Shown: positions 43,150 to 52,536, counted from the stretch's first letter. The stretch is 64,000 nucleotides of DNA from Longimicrobium terrae (GCF_014202995.1 NZ_JACHIA010000002.1:138645-202644), one strand, 5' to 3'. Notes: generated by a model from the letters alone, not told the origin. Numbers and translations are program-made.

Positions 43150-45042
43150 ATGATGCGCACTCTCTCACGGGCCGCGGTGCTTGCCGCGGCCGTCGCGGCG
43201 CTTCCGCTCGCGGCGCAGAACGCGCCCGAAGCCGGCGGCGACACCTCCATCTTCCGGCCGCTTTCCCTGGCCGCGCCCAACCAGTTCCGCTCGGCCTCCG
43301 GCATGCCGGGGCAGGCGTACTGGCAGCAGCGCGCCGACTACCGCATCACCGCGCAACTGGACACCGCCGCCGAAACCATCAGCGGCAGCCAGACGGTGCG
43401 CTACCGCAACAACTCGCCGGATACGCTGCGCTTCGTGTGGATGCAGGTGGACCAGAACCTGTACGCCGAAAACAGCGTCGGCTCGTTCATCAACCCCGCC
43501 GACAGCCGGTGGGGCGCCCGCAGCTTCGGCGGCGGGATGAACATGCGCGAGGTGAGCGTGAGCGGGCGGCCGGTGACGCCGCACATCGACGGAACCATGA
43601 TGCGGCTGGACCTGCCGCGCCCGCTGGCGCCCGGCGAGTCGGTGGAGATGTCGATGGCGTGGTCGTTCATCATCCCCGAGTATGGCAGCGACCGCATGGC
43701 GCGCCAGGGCGACCTGTACCAGATCGCCCAGTGGCACCCGCGCATGGCCGTGTACGACGACGTGAGCGGATGGAACACGCTGCCGTACATCGGCCAGGGC
43801 GAGTTCTACCGCGAAATCGGCGACTACGACGTGTCCATCACCGTTCCCGCGGGCTTCACCGTGGGCGCCACGGGCACGCTGCAGAACCCGGGCGAGGTGC
43901 TGACCTCCGCGCAGGTGTCGCGCCTGGCCCGCGCCGCGCGCGATACGGCGCAGGTGGCCATCATCACCGCGGAAGAGGCGGGCACGGCGGCCGCTAGCCC
44001 GCGCCGCACGGGAACCAGCACCTGGCGCTTCCGGGCGCGCAACGTCATCGACTTCGCCTGGGCCGCGTCGCCGCGCTTCCGGTGGGATTCGGAATCGTGG
44101 AACGGCGTGCAGTGCCACTCGCTGTACCAGCCGGACGCCACCGCGTGGACCACCGCGGCCGACATGACGTGCTTCAGCATCCGCGAGTTCTCGCGCTGGT
44201 ACCCGTATCCGTATCCGCAGGCCACCAGCGTGGCGGGGCCGGTAGGCGGCATGGAGTACCCCATGTTCGTCATGGTGCACGCGGGCGGCAGCGAGCAGAG
44301 CGTGTTCAGCACCATCGCGCACGAGCACGGGCACAACTGGTTTCCCATGATCGTGCAGAACAACGAGCGCATGTACGCCTGGATGGATGAGGGCTTCAAC
44401 ACCTTCATCGACACCTGGGCAAACGACCTGCGCTATCCGGGCATGGACAGCAAGGCCGCGTACCGCCAGCAGTACGAGACGTTTCAGCGCGCCGGCAACG
44501 ATCCCATCCTCATGCTGCCGCCGGACCGCATTCCGCGCACGCAGCTGGGCATCGCCGCGTACCGCAAGCCCGCGCTGGCGCTGCACATGCTGCGCGACGA
44601 GGTGCTGGGCGAGGAAACGTTCGACCGCGCGTTCAAGGAGTACGCGCGCCGCTGGGCCTTCCGGCATCCGCAGCCCACGGACTTCTTCCGGACGATGGAA
44701 GACGTTTCCGGCCGCAAGCTGGACTGGTTCTGGCGCGGATGGTTCTTCACCAGCGGCACGCTGGACCAGTCGGTGGATGGCGTGACGAGCACGGCGGGCA
44801 ACGGCGGATTCACCGCGGCGGTGCGGCTGGGCAACCGCGGCGGCGTGGTGATGCCGGTGCGGCTGCGGCTTACGCTGTCCAACGGCGAAACGCGCGACGT
44901 GCGCATCCCGGAGCAGGTGTGGTTCAACGGGCCGGCGTATACGTACACGGTGGGCGTTCCCGCGCAGGTGACGCGCGCGGAGATCGACCCCGACAACCGC
45001 CTTCCCGACACCAACCGCACCAACAACGTCTGGGGCCGGTAA
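43150..45042 (+). CDS. M1-family zinc metallopeptidase, exported
   Basis: The 630-residue protein has a signal peptide (residues 1-23, ending PLAAQ). An N-terminal beta-sandwich of aminopeptidase-N type follows (ISGSQTVRYRNNSPDTL). The catalytic domain has the zinc motif HEHGH at 391-395 and the downstream ligand Glu in MDEGFNTF; the substrate-recognition motif is replaced by GGMEYP. A final beta domain ends with NRTNNVWGR. It would cleave peptides in the periplasm or outside the cell. ATG 43150 and 43153 are both possible starts. A homologous peptidase with the same C-terminal ending lies on the minus strand at 56706-58694. Confidence 0.92.
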   Translation: MMRTLSRAAVLAAAVAALPLAAQNAPEAGGDTSIFRPLSLAAPNQFRSASGMPGQAYWQQRADYRITAQLDTAAETISGSQTVRYRNNSPDTLRFVWMQVDQNLYAENSVGSFINPADSRWGARSFGGGMNMREVSVSGRPVTPHIDGTMMRLDLPRPLAPGESVEMSMAWSFIIPEYGSDRMARQGDLYQIAQWHPRMAVYDDVSGWNTLPYIGQGEFYREIGDYDVSITVPAGFTVGATGTLQNPGEVLTSAQVSRLARAARDTAQVAIITAEEAGTAAASPRRTGTSTWRFRARNVIDFAWAASPRFRWDSESWNGVQCHSLYQPDATAWTTAADMTCFSIREFSRWYPYPYPQATSVAGPVGGMEYPMFVMVHAGGSEQSVFSTIAHEHGHNWFPMIVQNNERMYAWMDEGFNTFIDTWANDLRYPGMDSKAAYRQQYETFQRAGNDPILMLPPDRIPRTQLGIAAYRKPALALHMLRDEVLGEETFDRAFKEYARRWAFRHPQPTDFFRTMEDVSGRKLDWFWRGWFFTSGTLDQSVDGVTSTAGNGGFTAAVRLGNRGGVVMPVRLRLTLSNGETRDVRIPEQVWFNGPAYTYTVGVPAQVTRAEIDPDNRLPDTNRTNNVWGR

Positions 45043-45052
45043 GTCCCGGCGG

Positions 45053-45075
45053 ACGCGCCCGCTTGCCGGGCGCGT
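45053..45075 (+). terminator. Hairpin after M1 peptidase gene
   Basis: A 9-bp stem ACGCGCCCG / CGGGCGCGT with a 5-nt loop, 10 bp after the stop. The tail is TTCCGG, so it is only weakly terminator-like. Confidence 0.5.
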
Positions 45076-45152
45076 TCCGGTTCGGTACAACACAACGGGG
45101 GAGGAGCCGCGGCGCTCTTCCCCCGTTTCCGTTTTCGCCTTTGAGGACACGC

Positions 45153-46694
45153 ATGGCGCACGATCCCACGACCTTTGCCGCGGTGCAGCCGCTGGATGCG
45201 CACAACCGGCGGCTCCTGGAGACCGTCCATCCCCCGGCCTGGAAGGACCCGGTGCCGCCGCGGGACGGCTACCAGCTTGTCGTGATCGGCGCGGGGACGG
45301 CGGGGCTCGTCACGGCCGCCATCGCCGCGGGGGTGGGGGCGCGCGTGGCCCTGGTCGAGCGGGAACTGATGGGAGGCGACTGCCTGAACGTGGGCTGCGT
45401 CCCGTCCAAGGCGATGATCGCCGCGGCCCGCGCATCGCACGCCGCCTGGACGCAAGACGCCCCGGTCGATGGAGATGCGTCATTGTCCGACGAGGGCGAG
45501 GCGTTCCGCGCGGCGATGGAGCGCATGCGCCGCATCCGCGCGGATCTCAGTCCGGTGGATGGCGCCAAGCGGTTCCAGGACGACCTCGGCGTGGACGTCT
45601 ACCTGGGCGACGCGCGATTCGTGGCGGACGACGCGGTGGAGGTCGGCGGTGCGCGGCTCAAGTTCCTGCGCGCGGTCATCGCCACCGGAGGGCGTGCGGC
45701 GGTTCCGGAAGTCCCGGGGCTGGCGGATTCCGGGTATTTGACGAACCAGACCTTCTACTCGCTGACGGAGCGGCCCGGGCACCTGGCCATCCTGGGCGGC
45801 GGGCCCATCGGGTGCGAGATGGCGCAGGCGGTGGCGCGGCTGGGCGGCCGCGTGACGATCATCGAAACCGGCGACCGCCTGCTCAAGAACGACGATCCCG
45901 ACGCGGCCCGCATCGTCGCGGAAGCCCTGAAGCGGGACGGGGTCGAGGTGCTGACCGGGGCGCGCGTCGATTCCGTGTCCGGCCGCGCGGGATCGGCCTC
46001 GCTGCGCGTTACGCACGGCGGGGCGGGGCGGACGATTGACGCCACGCACGTGCTCGTCGCCACCGGCCGCGCGCCGAACGTGGAAGGGCTGGGGCTGGAG
46101 CAGGCCGCGGTGGAAGCGGACGAACACGGCATTACGGTCGATGACCGGATGCGTACGTCCAACCCGCGCATCTACGCCATCGGCGACGTCGCGTCGAAGT
46201 ACAAGTTCACGCACATGGCCGATGCGTCCGCGCGGATGGTGGTGCGCAACGCGCTCTTTCGCGGGCGCGGCAGGGCGAGCAGCCTGGTGATTCCGTGGGC
46301 CACGTACACCTCGCCGGAGGTGGCGCACGTGGGCATCACCGCGGCGGAGGTGGAGGAGGCTGGCGACGAGGTGCAGACCATCACGGTGGAGATGGCGGAC
46401 GTGGACCGCGCCCGGCTGGATGGCAGGACGGAAGGATTCGTCCGCGTGCACCTGAAGGCGGGATCCGATACGATCCTGGGCGCCACGATCGTAGCGGAGC
46501 GCGCGGGCGACCTCATCAGCCAGATCACGCAGGCGATGACGGCGGAGATCGGGCTGGGCAAGCTGGGCGACGTCATCTACCCGTATCCCACGACGGCGGA
46601 GGCCATTCGCAAGGCCGCTGACCAGTGGCGCCGCGCCAAGCTGACGCCTACGGCCAAGACCGCGCTTGGTCTGGCCCTGCGCCTGCTGCGCTGA
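45153..46694 (+). CDS. FAD-dependent pyridine nucleotide-disulfide oxidoreductase (mercuric-reductase-like)
   Basis: The 513-residue protein has GAGGA 5 nt before the ATG. An N-terminal extension of about 38 residues precedes the FAD motif GAGTAGLVTAAIAAGVGARV. The redox-active disulfide GGDCLNVGCVPSK, NAD motif GGGPIGCEMAQAVARLGGRV and the second FAD motif IYAIGDV follow. The C-terminal dimer domain has YPYPTTAEA where lipoamide dehydrogenases have HAHPTLSE, so the active-site His is missing. It has neither the N-terminal heavy-metal domain nor the C-terminal Cys pair of MerA. The electron acceptor is therefore unclear. Confidence 0.87.
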   Translation: MAHDPTTFAAVQPLDAHNRRLLETVHPPAWKDPVPPRDGYQLVVIGAGTAGLVTAAIAAGVGARVALVERELMGGDCLNVGCVPSKAMIAAARASHAAWTQDAPVDGDASLSDEGEAFRAAMERMRRIRADLSPVDGAKRFQDDLGVDVYLGDARFVADDAVEVGGARLKFLRAVIATGGRAAVPEVPGLADSGYLTNQTFYSLTERPGHLAILGGGPIGCEMAQAVARLGGRVTIIETGDRLLKNDDPDAARIVAEALKRDGVEVLTGARVDSVSGRAGSASLRVTHGGAGRTIDATHVLVATGRAPNVEGLGLEQAAVEADEHGITVDDRMRTSNPRIYAIGDVASKYKFTHMADASARMVVRNALFRGRGRASSLVIPWATYTSPEVAHVGITAAEVEEAGDEVQTITVEMADVDRARLDGRTEGFVRVHLKAGSDTILGATIVAERAGDLISQITQAMTAEIGLGKLGDVIYPYPTTAEAIRKAADQWRRAKLTPTAKTALGLALRLLR

Positions 46695-46699
46695 CGTGA

Positions 46700-46738
46700 A
46701 AAGGCGGCCCGGTGCATCGATCGCCGGGCCGCCTTTTA
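46700..46738 (+). terminator. Rho-independent terminator
   Basis: A 14-bp stem AAAAGGCGGCCCGG / CCGGGCCGCCTTTT, 5 bp after the oxidoreductase stop, ends in TTTT. Confidence 0.88.
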
Positions 46739-46761
46739 TCCACGCGAGATCCAGATCGAGT

Positions 46762-46802
46762 CGACGCGGATCACCCTTTCCGGCCAGGGGTGATCCGCGT
46801 CG
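46762..46802 (-). terminator. Terminator hairpin of SnoaL-like gene
   Basis: A perfect 15-bp stem (46762-46776 / 46788-46802) lies directly downstream of the minus-strand gene that ends at 46808. Confidence 0.75.
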
Positions 46803-46807
46803 CTGCG

Positions 46808-47242
46808 TCAGTGGATGAACCAGACGTTCTGAATCCGCCCCGCCTTTACCTCATAGACGGCAGTCGCGAGCATCTCGCCCTCCGCGCCGGGCGCGCCGGT
46901 CACCACCTCGTGGTCGATCACGAAGTCGCCCTGCACGATGCGGTTGGCGATGCGGACGTTGAGCGCCGGTGCATTCGTGAACATCTGGCCGTACAGCGTG
47001 CGCATCGCGTCCGTCCCGCGCATCATCACCTGGTCCGGGTGGCGGTAGAGGACGACATCGGGCGCGTACGTGGCGACAAAGGCGTCGATGTCGTGACGGT
47101 TGTACGCGTCCACCTGCGCCTGCACGACGCGCTCGGCTTCCGAGACCGGGCCCGTCGGGGCGGGGGAGACGGCCGGGCCCGGCGCGGCACAGGCGGCCAT
47201 CACGAGCGCGAGCGTGAGCAGGGCGGGGATGATGCGGAGCAT
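46808..47242 (-). CDS. SnoaL-like (NTF2 fold) lipoprotein
   Basis: The 144-residue protein has a lipoprotein signal (lipobox VMAAC, Cys18) and a short Pro/Ala linker. A SnoaL-like domain follows (VQAQVDAYNRHDIDAFVATY, APDVVLYRHPD). The NTF2-like cone binds small ligands or serves as an enzyme. Here it would sit in the periplasm, anchored to a membrane. There is no operon partner: the oxidoreductase gene converges from the other side, and a repeat-filled spacer lies upstream. Confidence 0.85.
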   Translation of the reverse strand: MLRIIPALLTLALVMAACAAPGPAVSPAPTGPVSEAERVVQAQVDAYNRHDIDAFVATYAPDVVLYRHPDQVMMRGTDAMRTLYGQMFTNAPALNVRIANRIVQGDFVIDHEVVTGAPGAEGEMLATAVYEVKAGRIQNVWFIH

Positions 47243-47307
47243 GAGGATTTGGTCTGAAAGAGGCAGGGGGAAGACGATCTGCAGTCAGGATGCGGCAGGA
47301 TGAATGC

Positions 47308-47580
47308 CGTCGCAAGGAGCCCTCACCCGCGCGCTGCGCGCGACGACACTCTCCCACGAACAGATGTGGGAGAGGGGGCACACACCAGTGCCGTTCGCCC
47401 GCGGACGGGCTGGCGCGGGCGGTCAGGGCTGCAACCGGGTACAGGGCTCGAACCACACTCCGGACGATCCGGCCCGCCGCGGCTGGCGACTGCGCACCGG
47501 ACTTGCCGCCGCAGTCCGCGAAGGCGGACTTTGCGCCGTGGTTGCCGCGACTTCAGTCGCCCCGGTCTCCGCCGGGGTGA
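47308..47580. repeat. Dispersed intergenic repeat, type 1 (second site)
   Basis: 47322-47392 matches 1829-1893 (CTCTCCCACGAAC...GTGGGAGAGG hairpin with flanks). The region 47510-47580 carries the AGTCCGCGAAGGCGGACT hairpin, related to the one near 1971, and CCCGGTCTCCGCCGGGG. No gene is seen in this spacer. Confidence 0.75.
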
Positions 47581-47594
47581 GCTCCGCCCAATGA

Positions 47595-47633
47595 AAAGAG
47601 CCCCGCGCCATCGGTGATGGCGCGGGGCTCTTT
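47595..47633 (-). terminator. Terminator of S9 peptidase gene
   Basis: An 18-bp perfect stem (AAAGAGCCCCGCGCCATC and its complement, GGT loop) lies 33 bp beyond the minus-strand stop. The arm ends give an A/U-rich tail in both directions. Confidence 0.85.
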
Positions 47634-47665
47634 CGATCCATCGGGGCAAAAGCCGAGGCGGGAGA

Positions 47666-49885
47666 CTACAGGTTCTGCAGAATCCAGTCGGTCATCATCG
47701 TGTACAGGTGCACGCTGGTGCGCCCGCCGGAGATGCTGTGCGTACGGTTGGGGTACGCCATGAACTGGAACTGCTTGCCCGCCCCCTGCAGCGCGTTCGC
47801 CAGCCGCACGCTGTTCTGAAAGTGCACGTTGTCGTCGCCCGTGCCGTGAATCAGCAGAAAGCGGCCGCGCAGGTTTGCCGCGTTGGCCACCGGCGAACTG
47901 CGGCGGTACCCTTCCGGATTTTCCTGCGGCGTGCGCATGAAGCGCTCGGTGTAGATGCTGTCGTACAGTCCCCAGTCCGCCACCGGCGCCACCGCCACGC
48001 CCGCGCGGAAGGGCGAGCCCGGCTGCATGAGCGTGAACGACGTCATGTATCCGCCGTAGCTCCACCCCCACAGTCCGATGCGCGCCGGATCCACGTACGA
48101 CTGCGACGCCAGCCAGCGCGCGGCGGAAATCTGGTCCTGCGCCTCGTTGGTGCCCAGGTTCTCGTACGTCACCTTCTTGAAGTCGCGGCCGCGCGCGCCG
48201 GTGCCGCGGTTGTCCACGCTCACCACGATGTAGCCCTGCTGCGCCAGCATCTGGTGCCACAGGTAGCGCCCGCCCCCCCACGCGTCCGTCACCGTCTGCG
48301 AGCCCGGGCCGCCGTATACGTACATCAGCACGGGATACTTCCTGGACGGATCAAAGTCCGCCGGCTTGATCATCCACCCGTTCAGCTGCACGCCGTCATC
48401 CGTGCGGAACTGAAAGAACTCCGGCTTGCGCACCGCCAGCCGCTCCAGCGCCTGCCGCGCCTGCGCGTTGTCCGCCAGCGTGCGGACCATGGCGCCGTCC
48501 GGGCGGCGCAGCGAGATGACGGGCGGCACGCCGGCCCTCGAGTAGAAGTCCAGCCAGTAGGTGCCGGCCGGGCTGAGCGCGGCCACGTGCGTTCCCTCGT
48601 CGCGGCTCACCTGCTGCACGGTTCCGCGGCCGTCCAGGCGCGTGCGGTACACCTGCCGCTCCTCGGGCCCTTCCTCCGTGCCACCGAAGTAGACAAAGCC
48701 GTTGCGCTCGTCCACGCCCAGCACGCCGGTGGCTTCCCAGTCGCCGCGCGTAAGGCGCCGGGCGAGCGAGCCGTCGCGGTTGTACACGTACAGGTGGTTG
48801 TACCCGTCGCGCTCGCTGCTCCACAGAAACTGCCGGCCGTTGTTGAGCCAGCGGAAGTCCTCGCCCACGTCCACCCAGGCGCTGTCCGTCTCCGTGAACA
48901 GCGTGCGGACCGCGCCGGTGCCGGCGCTGGCCAGCATCACGTCCAGCCGGTTCTGGTGGCGGTTCAGCCGCTGGATCATCACCTCGTCGGACGAGGCGGC
49001 CCACTCCATCCGGGCCAGGTACACGCTGCTGTCGGCGCCGGTTTCCATCCACCGCGTCTGCCCCGTGGCCACGTCCGCCACGCCGATGCGCGCGATGGGG
49101 TTGGCCGCGCCGGCCTTGGGATAGCGCAGGCCCACCGGCTGCGAGTACAGGCTGTCCGTTTCCTGCACCATGTAGAAGGTGCGCACCGGCTCCTGGTTGA
49201 TGCGCCAGTAGGCGATGCGCCGCCCGTCCGGGCTCCACCGCCAGCCGTCCTGCAGCCCCAGCTCTTCTTCGTACACCCAGTCAAAGGTGCCGTTGATGAT
49301 GGTTTCGCTGCCGTCGCGCGTAAGCCGCGTTTCGGCGCCGCTGGCGAGGTCGGTGACGTAGATGTCGTTGTCGCGCACGAAGCCCACGCGGGTGCCGTCG
49401 GGCGACAGCTTGGCGAACTGCTGCCACCCCGGCGCGCGCGAGGCGGGCGTCAGGCGCTGGGCGTCCAGATCCCAGACGTAGTACTGGCCCTTGGTGTTGG
49501 AGCGCCAGACCGGCTGCGAGTTGGTGTAGATGAGCAGCCGGCGCTCGTTGCCGGACCAGCTGTAGTCTTCGATGTCGATGGCCTGCCCGCCGGCGGGGAC
49601 GAGCAGCGACTTGGCGATCAGCACAGAGCGCTGGCCGGTGGCGGCGTTTTCCACCATCAGGTCGCCGTCGGGGCCGACGAAGGTGAAGCGCTGGCCGTCC
49701 TTCATCCACTGCACGGCGGGCAGGGACTGCAGGCGGAAGTCGCTGGAGGCAAAGATGCGCTCGATGGAAAGCCGCGACGGGTCCTGCGCCGCCGTGGTCT
49801 GCTGCGCGGCGCCGGCGTGCGGCGCGGCGGCGAGCGCCAGCGCCAGTCCGAGCACCGCGCGGCGGGGTGCGAACGTGTTGGTCAT
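47666..49885 (-). CDS. S9-family (dipeptidyl-peptidase IV type) serine peptidase, exported
   Basis: The 739-residue protein has a signal peptide (ending HAGAAQ). An eight-bladed N-terminal propeller region includes the DPP-IV motif DWVYEEE, which holds the substrate N-terminus. A C-terminal alpha/beta-hydrolase domain has nucleophile Ser609 in GWSYGGYM, Asp in GTGDDNVHF and His in NRTHSISGG. It should remove N-terminal dipeptides in the periplasm or outside the cell. The start at 49885 is set by the signal peptide; the open frame upstream reads through repeat DNA. No clear ribosome site is visible. Confidence 0.93.
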   Translation of the reverse strand: MTNTFAPRRAVLGLALALAAAPHAGAAQQTTAAQDPSRLSIERIFASSDFRLQSLPAVQWMKDGQRFTFVGPDGDLMVENAATGQRSVLIAKSLLVPAGGQAIDIEDYSWSGNERRLLIYTNSQPVWRSNTKGQYYVWDLDAQRLTPASRAPGWQQFAKLSPDGTRVGFVRDNDIYVTDLASGAETRLTRDGSETIINGTFDWVYEEELGLQDGWRWSPDGRRIAYWRINQEPVRTFYMVQETDSLYSQPVGLRYPKAGAANPIARIGVADVATGQTRWMETGADSSVYLARMEWAASSDEVMIQRLNRHQNRLDVMLASAGTGAVRTLFTETDSAWVDVGEDFRWLNNGRQFLWSSERDGYNHLYVYNRDGSLARRLTRGDWEATGVLGVDERNGFVYFGGTEEGPEERQVYRTRLDGRGTVQQVSRDEGTHVAALSPAGTYWLDFYSRAGVPPVISLRRPDGAMVRTLADNAQARQALERLAVRKPEFFQFRTDDGVQLNGWMIKPADFDPSRKYPVLMYVYGGPGSQTVTDAWGGGRYLWHQMLAQQGYIVVSVDNRGTGARGRDFKKVTYENLGTNEAQDQISAARWLASQSYVDPARIGLWGWSYGGYMTSFTLMQPGSPFRAGVAVAPVADWGLYDSIYTERFMRTPQENPEGYRRSSPVANAANLRGRFLLIHGTGDDNVHFQNSVRLANALQGAGKQFQFMAYPNRTHSISGGRTSVHLYTMMTDWILQNL

Positions 49886-50004
49886 GGATCGGGATCGGAT
49901 GACGGATTCACGCCGGGCCGCGGCATTCACGCGCCCGCGACGGGCATCGGCAAAGTGGGGATTGATACGGGATTTCGCCAGCGGGGTTCCGGGGAGGGAG
50001 GGGA

Positions 50005-50045
50005 TGGGGAAGTGCGTGAGTGCGGGGTGCTGGGTGCGTGAGTGC
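50005..50045. repeat. GTGCGTGAGTGCGG word repeat
   Basis: GTGCGTGAGTGCGGGGTGCT occurs here with a second GTGCGTGAGTGCGAG after it. It is the same vocabulary as before the 8-bp array at 1665-1704. The inverse strand form is at 50498-50522. Confidence 0.7.
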
Positions 50046-50092
50046 GAGAAGAACCGGGGGGGACGGGACCGGAGGCGGGTGGCGGAGTCCAG

Positions 50093-50400
50093 GGCGGCCC
50101 CCACCCGGGCCGGCACCACCGGCCCACCCTCCCCCAAAACGGACTGGGGGAGGGTTGTCGGGGCGGCAGCCTCGGTGCGGGAAGCGGATTTCGTTGCGGG
50201 GCCTCGCGGTGTTGAGCGAATGAATCCGCAGCTCGGACAGCGGGAACCCCCGACACATGGCCGCGGTCGCGTCCACGTTCGGGGCTTCAACTGCAGAGGA
50301 ACTGCGGATGTGAGCCGAGATGGGCGCCCGCGCCGAACGGCTCCCCCTCGCCCGCTTGCGGGAGAGGGGGCTGGGGGGTGAGGGCTGCCCGCCGCCGCGC
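50093..50400. repeat. Composite intergenic repeat, copy C
   Basis: It has the same modules and order as the copies at 16631-16925 and 17835-18195: GGCCCCCACCCGGGCCGGCA, the CTCCCCC...GGGGGAG hairpin around CAAAACGGACTG, and GAGCGAATGAATCCGCAGCT. It ends with the CCGCTTGCGGGAGAGGGGGC element, also present in the direct repeats near 2.1 kb. Confidence 0.85.
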
Positions 50401-50451
50401 CGAGCTCCGCCAAGCGCGTCTTCGCCGCGAATCACGCACCGCACCTGGCAC

Positions 50452-50530
50452 TCTCGTACTTTCGTACTTTCGTACTCCCCGTCTTTCGCACTAACGCACC
50501 CAGCACCCCGCACTCACGCACTTCCCTTCG
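50452..50530. repeat. CTCGTACTTTCGTACT and GCACTCACGCAC word repeats
   Basis: This reads as a degraded reverse-complement version of the block at 1665-1774 (AGTACGAG array plus GTGCGTGAGTGCG words): CTCTCGTACTTTCGTACTTT is followed by CACCCCGCACTCACGCACTT. It sits about 90 bp upstream of the permease gene. Confidence 0.7.
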
Positions 50531-50618
50531 CACTTCCTGTCTCTCCCCGCCCGTCGTATGTTGCCAGCCAACCCGAATCAGCGCTCCCAGAGCCGCCTCC
50601 CGCGCCACATCCCGGTTC

Positions 50619-51998
50619 ATGCGACCCACCGAATCTCCTGACGCCGTCGCCGCCAACCACCGGCCGGACGCCGCGCCCGACCGCCTGCCGCGCCGGCTGG
50701 GCGTGTGGACCGCCGCCGCCGTCCTGGTGGGCTCCACCATCGGCAGCGGCATCTTTCGCGTCCCCAGCGGCACCGCGGAACGGGTGCAGACGCTGGGCGC
50801 CTTCTCGCTCGTGTGGATCGTCGGCGCGCTGATCGCCCTCGTCGGCGCGCTGACCATCGCCGAACTCGCGGCCATGTACCCGCGCTCCGGCGGCATCTAC
50901 GTCTTCCTGCGCGAGGCGTACGGGCCGCTCCCCGCCTTTCTGTTCGGATGGACGGAACTGATGGTCATCCGCCCCTCCGCGCTGGGTGCCATCGCGGTCA
51001 TCTTCGCCGAATACTCGGCCCGCCTCTTCGGATTTTCCGAGGGATACGTGAAGTGGGTGGCGGCGGGCGCCATCGTGCTGCTCGCGGCGGCAAACGTCCG
51101 ATCCGTGAACTGGGGCGGCATCGTGCAGAACCTGAGCACGGTCGCCAAGGTGGGCGCCATCCTGGGCCTGGCCCTGTTCGCTTTCGTGATGGGAAGCGGA
51201 TCGACGGGCGCTCTGGCGGGGCCGCTGAGCTTTCAGCCCGCGTCGTGGGTGGGCTTCGGGCTGGCGCTCGTGTCCGTGATGTGGGCGTACGACGGATGGG
51301 CGGACCTCACCTTCATCGCCGGCGAGGTCAAGGATCCGTCCCGCACCATGCCGCGCGCCATCATCGGCGGGGTGCTGGCCGTGGCGGCCATCTACCTGGC
51401 CATCAACGCCGCCTATCTCTTTCTGCTGTCGATGGATGAGATGGCCGCCTCCAAGCTGGTGGCGTCCGACGCGGCGCAGAAGGTGTTCGGCGGCGGGGGC
51501 GCGGGCGTGGTGGCGGTCATGGTGATGCTCTCCACCTTCGGCGCCCTCAACGGCGCGATGATGACGGGCCCGCGCATCTTTTACGCGATGGCGGAAGACG
51601 GAAACTTCTTTCGCCCGATCGCGGCGGTGCATCCCACGTGGCGCACGCCGTACGCGGCCATCCTGCTGGCCGCGGGACTGGGCGTGTCGTACGTCCTGCT
51701 GCGCAGCTTTCAGGATCTGGCGGACGCCTTCGTGCTCGGCATCTGGCCCTTTTACGCGCTGGCCGTGGCGGGCGTGTACGTGCTGCGCCGCCGCCTGCCC
51801 AACGCCGAGCGGCCGTACCGCACTTGGGGCTACCCCGTGGTCCCCTTCATCTTTCTGGCCGCCGCGGTGGGCATGCTGGGCAACGCGGCGTGGAACAGCG
51901 GTGCGCGCAGCAACTTCTTCAGCTTCGGCATCATCCTGCTGGGCATTCCCGCCTACTACCTGTGGCGCGCGGTAAAGGGACGCTCTGCCGCGGCCTGA
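50619..51998 (+). CDS. APC-family amino acid permease
   Basis: The 459-residue inner-membrane protein has about 12 membrane segments. The first segment carries the family signature VGSTIGSGIFRVPSG, the unwound helix that binds the substrate amino group. GALTIAELAAMYPRSGGIYVF follows in helix 2. Later parts (YDGWADLTFIAGEVKDPSR, GPRIFYAMAEDGNFF) match the LAT/SLC7-like and YfnA-type branch. It probably imports or exchanges a neutral amino acid. A 15-bp terminator follows; a repeat block lies upstream. Confidence 0.9.
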   Translation: MRPTESPDAVAANHRPDAAPDRLPRRLGVWTAAAVLVGSTIGSGIFRVPSGTAERVQTLGAFSLVWIVGALIALVGALTIAELAAMYPRSGGIYVFLREAYGPLPAFLFGWTELMVIRPSALGAIAVIFAEYSARLFGFSEGYVKWVAAGAIVLLAAANVRSVNWGGIVQNLSTVAKVGAILGLALFAFVMGSGSTGALAGPLSFQPASWVGFGLALVSVMWAYDGWADLTFIAGEVKDPSRTMPRAIIGGVLAVAAIYLAINAAYLFLLSMDEMAASKLVASDAAQKVFGGGGAGVVAVMVMLSTFGALNGAMMTGPRIFYAMAEDGNFFRPIAAVHPTWRTPYAAILLAAGLGVSYVLLRSFQDLADAFVLGIWPFYALAVAGVYVLRRRLPNAERPYRTWGYPVVPFIFLAAAVGMLGNAAWNSGARSNFFSFGIILLGIPAYYLWRAVKGRSAAA

Positions 51999-52024
51999 CG
52001 GACACTCTGCCGCAGCCTAGCGTC

Positions 52025-52060
52025 AGAAGCCCGGACCGGAGCGCCGGTCCGGGCTTCTTC
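52025..52060 (+). terminator. Terminator of permease gene
   Basis: A perfect 15-bp stem AGAAGCCCGGACCGG / its complement, with a 4-nt loop and TTCTTC tail. Confidence 0.85.
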
Positions 52061-52385
52061 GTCATCCGCCGATCACCGTCATTCGGAAACGAGGCGCCGC
52101 GGAGGCGGGCCGGCCGGCAGGGGATGATAACTGCTCGCCGGGACGGGAGGTAAGTACAAGCTCTGTGCTGGGCGAAGCTTACGGCGCGGCCGGTGAATCG
52201 GGGTCCTGTATGAGCCGGATGAACGCCAAGGTTTGTCCAGTGTTCGCGTCCGAGAACTGAACACACGGCGCGCATCTTGCGGCCGCTCGGACGCGCCTTT
52301 CCGGGCCACATCCGGGGAACTTATTCGCCGTTGACGGCTATCAGAGCCAAGCATCCGCGCGGTACTCCGGTTTCGCGGGAAAGGT

Positions 52386-52414
52386 TTGACTTTGTACGCC
52401 AAGCCGTCTACATT
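52386..52414 (+). promoter_or_regulatory. Sigma-70 promoter of sigma factor gene
   Basis: TTGACT (52386-52391), 17 nt spacer, TACATT (52409-52414). Transcription would begin near 52421, leaving a leader of about 115 nt before the ATG. This is one of the best consensus promoters in the window. The bases between the permease terminator and this promoter show nothing else. Confidence 0.75.
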
Positions 52415-52468
52415 AGCCGGTTATGACAGCTTTCCCGGACCAATCCAAAAACGCTCCGCGCGTGAATT

Positions 52469-52518
52469 GAGAGCGGCGGGCCTCGCACACCACCGAGGCT
52501 TGCTGCTCTCGTCATTTT
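52469..52518 (+). promoter_or_regulatory. Leader hairpin (possible attenuator) before sigma factor gene
   Basis: A 17-bp stem (52469-52485 / 52494-52510, three G-U pairs, 8-nt loop) is followed by GTCATTTTA. The stem and U-rich tail resemble an intrinsic terminator inside the leader. It ends 26 bp before the start codon. Confidence 0.55.
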
Positions 52519-52536
52519 ACCATAGGACGAGCCGAC

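Noticed and set aside
45153-46694. Mercuric reductase or lipoamide dehydrogenase as a definite name
   Set aside because: It lacks the heavy-metal domain and terminal Cys pair of MerA and the HAHPT histidine of lipoamide dehydrogenase.
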